A stretch of 64,000 nt of DNA from Alcaligenes ammonioxydans (lineage in GTDB: Bacteria; Pseudomonadota; Gammaproteobacteria; Burkholderiales; Burkholderiaceae_B): assembly GCF_019343455.1 (NCBI RefSeq), contig NZ_CP049362.1:1798001-1862000 (forward strand). Direction: 5' to 3'. The translations under genes were made by a program, and so were the position numbers. The notes beneath the pieces were generated by a model, which was not told the DNA's origin, ran no database searches, and saw only the letters and a list, made by a program, of their open reading frames with translations. How positions within the stretch are numbered: position 1 is the stretch's first letter; every line of letters starts with the position of its first letter. Positions 58,843-64,000 of the stretch are shown piece by piece.

Positions 58843-59892
58843 CTAGTGGGTCTGTGCGGCCTGGGCCGTCAACGGCGCATGCCGGGCCGGGAACAGAGAG
58901 AGCAGGGTGGTGCTGGCGGCAATCAAGGCAATGCACAGGCCGAGCACACCCAGCATGCCCAGCAGTCCATCACTGCCCAAAGGCATGGTGTAGAGGTACA
59001 AACCAGCACCATATTTCGGTACACCCTGCACCGCCATGAAAATAATCCAGCGAAACACCCAGGCAGAGCCAAGCATGAAGGCGGCACACAGCAAGCTATA
59101 CCACGTGCCTTGCAACGTCTCGGCCGGGCGGCTGAGCATATAAAGCAGCAGCAGACCCAAAGCGCAAGAGCCCAGAAAGCCCAAACGCCATACCGGGTAG
59201 GTCTGGAACAGCTCCTGAGCGGCAGCAAAAGAGCGACTCTCACCCATCAAACCGGAGCCAAGCCACAGCAGGGCCACCAGGATCAGGGACAGCACCACAC
59301 CCAACGACCAGCGGCGTATATAGTTCATCGGCAGACCGGCCACGCCACCGGGCAGAAAGCGGGCAACCAGTAACAGTGCGCCCAAACTGGCCAGGGCTGC
59401 TGTCAACGCAAAATTTACCGGCAAAAACGCGGTGTTCCACAAAGGACGTGAACGCAGCACCATCACTTCAAAGCCGCTGTAAACCAGAATCGACACGGCC
59501 GAGACCAGCAGGGCCAGGCTCAGGCCGCGCCACAAAGCGCGTTTGTCCAGCCACCAAGCCAGTACGTTCGCCACCGACAATCCGACGAACACAGGCAACA
59601 GAATGGCGCCCAATGACATCCAGGACCAAGGTGTGAAGTGGGCATAGAAATGCCAGAAACGGCCAGGTTGGTGCAAGTCGGCCAGCAAGGACACGGGCGC
59701 GGCGATGCTGCTGCACAGCAGCACAATCATCAGCGCGGGTTCCAAACGACGCAAAGCGGGATCGCGAGACCAGGCGCAACGCCATACCCAGACCGTGCTG
59801 GTGGCGGCCATGCCTACCAGAAAAAAGTATTGGACCGCCCAAGGTAGCCAGGCGACTTCATAGGCGGGGGTCAGAATTTCAATAATAGACAT
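58843..59892 (-). CDS. ttrC: Tetrathionate reductase membrane subunit TtrC
   Basis: Protein of 349 residues with about nine membrane helices, NrfD family (EILTPAYEVAWLPWAVQYFFLVGMAATSTVWVW at the start). It takes electrons from quinol and passes them to TtrB. ATG 59892, 9 bp after the ttrB stop; the ttrA start is 19 bp downstream. Confidence 0.9.
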   Translation of the reverse strand: MSIIEILTPAYEVAWLPWAVQYFFLVGMAATSTVWVWRCAWSRDPALRRLEPALMIVLLCSSIAAPVSLLADLHQPGRFWHFYAHFTPWSWMSLGAILLPVFVGLSVANVLAWWLDKRALWRGLSLALLVSAVSILVYSGFEVMVLRSRPLWNTAFLPVNFALTAALASLGALLLVARFLPGGVAGLPMNYIRRWSLGVVLSLILVALLWLGSGLMGESRSFAAAQELFQTYPVWRLGFLGSCALGLLLLYMLSRPAETLQGTWYSLLCAAFMLGSAWVFRWIIFMAVQGVPKYGAGLYLYTMPLGSDGLLGMLGVLGLCIALIAASTTLLSLFPARHAPLTAQAAQTH

Positions 59893-59901
59893 ATCGGCCC
59901 T

Positions 59902-60660
59902 TTAGAACTGATTGGTCAGACGCACGCTGGCCTGACCATCCACACCATCGACAAACTCGTCTGGCAAGCCGATGTAAAACACATGGGGGCTGGTATTCAT
60001 GCCGGGTTTGAGAACGCGGATTTCCTCTTTGTGCTCGTTGAGCAGTTGGGAAATCGTGCTGTTTTCATCGTTCATGTCACCAATGACACGCGCTCCACCC
60101 ACACAGCTTTCTACACAGGCCGGCAGCAACCCCACTTCCAGGCGATGTTCACAGAACGTGCATTTGTCGGCAGTTTGGGTTTCATGGTTAATGAAGCGGG
60201 CGTCGTAAGGACAGGCCTGAACACAATATGCGCAGCCGACACAGCGCTCGTTATCCACCAACACCACCCCGTCTTCACGCTGAAATGTCGCCTGTACCGG
60301 ACAGACAGGTACACAGGGTGGGTTATCGCAGTGATTGCAAAGGCGCGGCAGGCTCAGCATGGCCGCCTGCTGCTGGTCGTCGAGCACCTCGTATTGCAGA
60401 ACCGTGGTTCGGAACTGCCCGATAGGCGGGGCGTTTTCGATCGAGCAACTGACCGTACAGGCCTGACAACCAATACACTTTCGTAGATCCACCACCATGC
60501 CGTAGCGGGCCCCCTCTTTCCCACCGCTGCGGCGGGGAGGCTGACTGTTCATGGCCGCTTGGACAGGCTGGATAGGAATAATGGTGGCACCGGCGCTCAG
60601 GCCCAGTAATTCCTTAAGAAAACGTCGCTTGCCCGGTTTGGGCTCGGCGGTTGGAATCAT
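59902..60660 (-). CDS. ttrB: Tetrathionate reductase iron-sulfur subunit TtrB
   Basis: Protein of 252 residues. The N-terminus KRRFLKELLGLSAGATIIPIQP looks like a Tat signal. Four Cys clusters follow: CIGCQACTVSC, CNHCDNPPCVPVC, CVGCAYCVQACPYDARF and CTFCEHR, giving four 4Fe-4S centres. It relays electrons from TtrC to TtrA. First gene of the operon; ATG 60660. No ttrS/ttrR sensor pair lies beside it. Confidence 0.93.
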   Translation of the reverse strand: MIPTAEPKPGKRRFLKELLGLSAGATIIPIQPVQAAMNSQPPRRSGGKEGARYGMVVDLRKCIGCQACTVSCSIENAPPIGQFRTTVLQYEVLDDQQQAAMLSLPRLCNHCDNPPCVPVCPVQATFQREDGVVLVDNERCVGCAYCVQACPYDARFINHETQTADKCTFCEHRLEVGLLPACVESCVGGARVIGDMNDENSTISQLLNEHKEEIRVLKPGMNTSPHVFYIGLPDEFVDGVDGQASVRLTNQF

Positions 60661-60741
60661 GTGTTTTCCTTTTTTTGCCTGGGTTTAACCCATTTAAATT
60701 ATTTACAGTTATAAGCATATTAAGAATACGAAGTTACAGTC

Positions 60742-60755
60742 TTGATGAAAGTCAA
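60742..60755 (-). promoter_or_regulatory. FNR-like box upstream of ttrB
   Basis: TTGAT-GAAA-GTCAA, one mismatch from TTGAT-N4-ATCAA. Its centre is 88 bp upstream of the ttrB start, in an AT-rich region with several TA-rich hexamers near the right distance for a class II site. Confidence 0.68.
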
Positions 60756-60801
60756 AAAGAACATTTAAAGGTTGAAATGTTGATATGCAGTGATAATGGG
60801 C

Positions 60802-60832
60802 AAAAAAAAAGCCCCTTCGTTCAGAAGGGGCT
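60802..60832 (-). terminator. Terminator of the TonB receptor gene
   Basis: Stem AGCCCCTTC/GAAGGGGCT with a 5-nt loop; on the minus strand it runs into nine T. It lies 30 bp past the receptor stop and insulates ttrB. Confidence 0.92.
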
Positions 60833-60861
60833 GTATAAGACTGATTTAAAAAGAAAAATAC

Positions 60862-63155
60862 TTAAAAAGTCCCGCCCAGACTCAGGAAGAAAGTACGGCC
60901 AGGCTGGTTGAACGTATGAGCGCCAGCGCCATAGATGTAGTTGGGCGTCCCCAGGTTCACGCCGATTGCATTTCCGCGCCGGAACAGGCGTTTGTCAAAC
61001 AGATTGTCGACACCCGCGGTGATATGCATCCGCTTGTTGATTTTGTACTGGGTGCTCAGACCAAATAAGGCGTACGGGGAGACCTTGTCGGTTGCAGAGC
61101 CTGTCAGAGTCTGCCCGTAGTAGTCGTATTTGGGTGGCTTTTGTTCGCCGTAGAACGTCGCTTTGGCCCGCAAGGACCAGTCGGCGTTTACCGTCCAGTC
61201 CAAGGTAGTGTTGATGGTGTATTTGGGAATCGTGGACAGCGCTTCGCCAGTGGTCTTGTTTTTGGACTCAATCATGTAGGTGAAGTTGGTTGACCATAGC
61301 CAGTTCGGGGCAACCGGCCAGGTCAGGTTGCCTTCCAGGCCTGAAACCACGGCTTTGGGAATGTTTTCCCACTGCAGAATCAATTGCTGCTTGTTCAGGG
61401 CGGTAAAGCTATCTACTGCAAAACGTCCTGCTTCCACTTTATTGCGGTAGTCGTTATGAAAGTAGGTCAGGCTTGCACCCAGGCCGCCGTCACCGACATA
61501 CTCAATTCCCAGCTCCTTGTTGATGCTGGTTTCTGCCTTCAGGTCCGAGTTACCCTGCAGGAAGCAACCTGTCGTGCTCGATGACGTATTACCCCAGCAA
61601 CCGTTACCGAGACTGTACAAGGTGTAGCCATCATTGCTTTGATACAGGTTGGGAGCCTTGTAGGCGCGGGCGATACCGGCTTTGAACAACCAGTTGTCAG
61701 TTACCGCATGCGTGAGATTGAGTGACGGGCTCCAGTTGCTGCCATGCTTGTCGTGGTAGTCAAAGCGCAGCCCGGGTGTAACGGTCGTCTGGTCGGTAGC
61801 GTAAATATTGTTTTCAGCAAACACCGAATAAATATTGGCTCGCGATTTGGGCTTGTAGGCCGTCGGTACGCCAGGGATGCGGGTAGGGTTGCGTTGCGCC
61901 AAGTCCGAGGACGTGTCGTTGAGTTCCTGACCAACCCATTCCATACCGACCGTTGCGTATTGCTCAATACTGCCGGCCTTGAATTGATGACTGGCCTCGG
62001 CATGGGCGGTCAGGGTGCTCAGGTCAGCCGTACCAAATCCCCCATCGTTCACACGGGACGGGTCATTAAATGCCCCCTCGGTCCCGCCCGCCAGGCCCTC
62101 CAGCAGACGGTAGTTGCGTGTTTTCTCGTACTGCACATACGCCAGCGAGTTGGTTTTGTCATTCCAATCGCCCCGATGGGTCAGAGAATAGCTTTGGCGA
62201 TATATTTTGTTCGTCTCGTCGCCCAACTGGCGTTTGACCTCATCATTGGTATTGGTGTTTTGGGTATCGCCGGTGTAAATATTGCCCTGGCGGCCGTAGA
62301 AAACCTCCAGGTCCACCGTGTGGCGGCTGTCGGGACGCCAGGACAGCAGACCATTGATGTCCTTGTTGCGCACCCCCTCACGCCCGGCAGGCAGACTGTT
62401 GGCGTTGGCCCCCCGCGTTCGGTCTGGTGGCCTTTATTGATCTCCGGGTCGTCCGCATCGGTCTTGTTCAGGTTTCCGTATAGGCGAAAGGACAGGGATT
62501 CGCTGATGGGGCCGCTCAGGCCAAAATTCATGCGGCGTGTCGCCCCTTCATCGCTGTGTTCGGGCACATTCCCATAAAAAGAATAGGAGCCCTGGAACGT
62601 GTCGGTGGTGGGCTTGGTGATGATATTGACCACTCCTCCGGCTGCTCCGTTACCGTAACGAGCTGCGGCTGGGCCGCGCAGCACTTCTACTCGTTCGATC
62701 TGCTCGGCAGGAACCCAGTTGGTATCGCCGCGGGAATCGCGTTCGCCCCGCCAACCAAATCGCACGGCAGAGCGTGAACTGACCGGTTTGCCATCAATCA
62801 GAATCAGCGTGTTTTCCGGGCCCATGCCGCGGATATCAATTTGCCGATTATTGCCACGCTGCCCGCTGGCTGAATTACCCGTCAGGTTGACCCCCGGCAT
62901 GGTGCGCAGCACTTCGGAGATGTCGTTGGCGGGTGGGGATTTCTGGATGTCGTCGGCGGTGATGACAGACGACCCCAAGGTTTGCTTGAGCTCTTGTTCG
63001 GCCTTGACCACGATGCGCTCCAGTTCCTCGACCTCTTGCGCTCGCGTCTGAACAGGGAAGGCCAAGCTCATCGCTACAGCCAGACTGCTTAGGGACATAA
63101 AGGGGACACCGCCAGGCCTACGGCGCGTAGCGGCGAAAGAGGAGGACACCGACAT
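60862..63155 (-). pseudogene. TonB-dependent siderophore receptor, frameshifted
   Basis: Two overlapping minus-strand frames make one FepA/BfeA-like receptor. The first (from ATG 63155) holds the signal peptide, a plug with ITADDIQKSPPANDISEVLRTMPG, RGMGPENTLILIDGKP and VEVLRGPAAARYGNGAAGGVVNIIT, and early barrel. The second continues NKDINGLLSWRPDSRHT to the terminal PGRTFFLSLGGTF. They join at a run of six G (plus-strand C 62409-62414). One extra G restores a 764-residue protein, the usual length. So it is one base short: a mutation, a sequencing error or a variable tract. It would import ferric catecholate siderophores. Confidence 0.88.
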
Positions 63156-63170
63156 GATTAACACCTAGTA

Positions 63171-63187
63171 ATAATGAGATTGATTCG
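63171..63187 (-). promoter_or_regulatory. Possible Fur box before the TonB receptor
   Basis: ATAATGAGATTGATTCG matches about 12 of 17 positions of the Fur consensus core by eye. It lies 16 bp upstream of the receptor start, close for an operator but acceptable. Confidence 0.4.
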
Positions 63188-63341
63188 TGATTATAAACAA
63201 GGTGAGCGGTGTTACAAAGTGATAATTTCGTATGGCCGATACAAAGGGATCGGCGCATTCAGCCCGACACCCAGCCGCTGCCGGTCAAGACAAAGCCCTT
63301 GTCAAGATGGGCAGCGTGCGTGGTAGACAGGGTGAATGCGC

Positions 63342-63629
63342 TCAAGCGCAGACACTGCAGCCAGGGCCCATGCAAGTATGGATAACCGAGTTGCGCGTAC
63401 TGGAGCGCGTGCCGGGGCCAGTCACATTATTGCCGGCCAGGGCTTGTTGAGGGGTCAGGCCCCGCGCGGGGCTGGATTTGCTGAACAGACGCCGAGGAGC
63501 ACTCAGCTGCAGCAAAAGACTGCCTTTTTCACAAGCAGGGCAAACTTGAGGGTCGTTGCGGGCAGCCATGCTGCGCAAATGGCTGCTGCGTTGCAAGCAA
63601 TGATTGCAAAGATAGTCGTACAAAGGCAT
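63342..63629 (-). CDS. fmdB: FmdB-family zinc ribbon protein
   Basis: Protein of 95 residues. MPLYDYLCNHC at the start and CPACEK at about 31-36 give the two CxxC knuckles; the end VIHTCMGPGCSVCA is a further cysteine cluster. FmdB was described as a regulator of formamidase in Methylophilus; the molecular role is unclear. It follows fmdA by 57 bp, across a hairpin. ATG 63629. Confidence 0.82.
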   Translation of the reverse strand: MPLYDYLCNHCLQRSSHLRSMAARNDPQVCPACEKGSLLLQLSAPRRLFSKSSPARGLTPQQALAGNNVTGPGTRSSTRNSVIHTCMGPGCSVCA

Positions 63630-63648
63630 GGCAAATCCAAGTGAAACG

Positions 63649-63677
63649 GGCCCTGGTCTCAATGAAAGACCAGGGCC
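63649..63677. other. Hairpin between fmdA and fmdB
   Basis: Perfect 11-bp inverted repeat GGCCCTGGTCT/AGACCAGGGCC with a 7-nt loop, no U-tract. It may be an RNA stabiliser or processing site that sets different levels of the two proteins. Confidence 0.7.
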
Positions 63678-63686
63678 ATAGACCGA

Positions 63687-64000
63687 TTAGCTCAGCTTAC
63701 AGCGTGTGCCTGGACGGCCAAAACGAGCGGCATCATTCAAGGCACCCTTAGGCAGAATATCGGTATCAAAAATACCGGTAGGCAAGGCCAGAGAGGCGGA
63801 GCTGTTGGGCAGGTCCACCACGCCACCGTAACGACCCTCAACGGGAGCGGCCGTCAGGAGCATGTACGCTTGCGCGCGCGACAAGTCCGTGGTGCGGCTG
63901 ATGTAATCAATCGCCGCCAGGCAAGCCTGACGGTACGCGACCGTGGAGTCCAGATAGTAGTTCACGCCTTCTTCCACACTGATCCCGGTAAAGTGCATCC
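63687..64000 (-). CDS. fmdA: Acetamidase/formamidase, C-terminal part (partial)
   Basis: The last 104 or so residues of an FmdA/AmdA protein, running off the right edge. Visible segments: MHFTGISVEEGVNYYLDSTVAYRQACLAAIDYI, AYMLLTAAPVEGRYGGVVDLPNSSASLALPTGIFD and a basic tail. The family hydrolyses short amides such as formamide to ammonia and the acid. Co-directional with fmdB, which supports the call. Confidence 0.88.
   Translation of the reverse strand, partial: MHFTGISVEEGVNYYLDSTVAYRQACLAAIDYISRTTDLSRAQAYMLLTAAPVEGRYGGVVDLPNSSASLALPTGIFDTDILPKGALNDAARFGRPGTRCKLS

Overview
The window reads as chromosome of a betaproteobacterium of the Alcaligenaceae (Alcaligenes- or Bordetella-like). Grounds: a Bug-type tripartite tricarboxylate binding protein, an ImuA-ImuB-DnaE2 cassette, a TtrBCA tetrathionate reductase, FmdA/FmdB, and a DctBD-like sigma-54 system on moderately GC-rich DNA. 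The genus is an inference from gene content; there is no rRNA gene here to confirm it.

Bases 1 to about 15.6 kb are the right part of a lambda-like siphovirus prophage: tail tube end, DUF6246 protein, tape measure, minor tail proteins, NlpC/P60 protein, TipJ-like tip protein, tail fibre, holin, endolysin and nested spanins. Accessory genes interrupt it: a HigB/HigA toxin-antitoxin pair, a membrane protein, and a reversed small gene after the tape measure. Six terminator-like hairpins with U-tracts lie at or just inside the starts of four late genes. Past the lysis genes is a cargo zone (12.0-15.6 kb) that appears to be two diverged tandem copies of one unit: zinc-ribbon gene, Pro/Lys-rich gene, a third small gene, a 26-bp direct repeat, then a 50-nt 3' end of tRNA-Pro(GGG). 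The second tRNA piece (15519-15568) looks intact and is the probable attR. The first (13412-13461) is decayed.

From 15.6 to 40 kb is ordinary chromosome: a Rap1a-like secreted protein, a ParB-like lipoprotein, an operon of DauA-like D-amino-acid dehydrogenase + YkvI transporter + XRE-cupin regulator, envelope proteins, KtrAB-type K+ uptake, an Old Yellow Enzyme, PaaI thioesterase with YqeY, the LexA-controlled imuA-imuB-dnaE2 cassette, TapT, an NRDE protein, an M14-like deacylase, a Bug protein, a LysR regulator and PBP7.

From 40 to 48.3 kb: a FlhE-like protein beside a MotA/MotB-type stator pair; two back-to-back TPP riboswitches driving, leftward, a sodium:solute symporter and, rightward, an SDR plus an FMN monooxygenase; a YdfG-type SDR; and an FMN riboswitch ahead of riboflavin synthase with a coupled short leader ORF.

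From 48.4 to 64 kb: an NTPase with an 8-bp tandem repeat upstream; a sigma-54 promoter with upstream inverted repeats before aspartase, a C4-dicarboxylate/amino-acid symporter and a DctB/DctD-like pair; ttrBCA with an FNR-like box; a frameshifted TonB-dependent siderophore receptor; and fmdB with the C-terminal end of fmdA, cut by the window edge.
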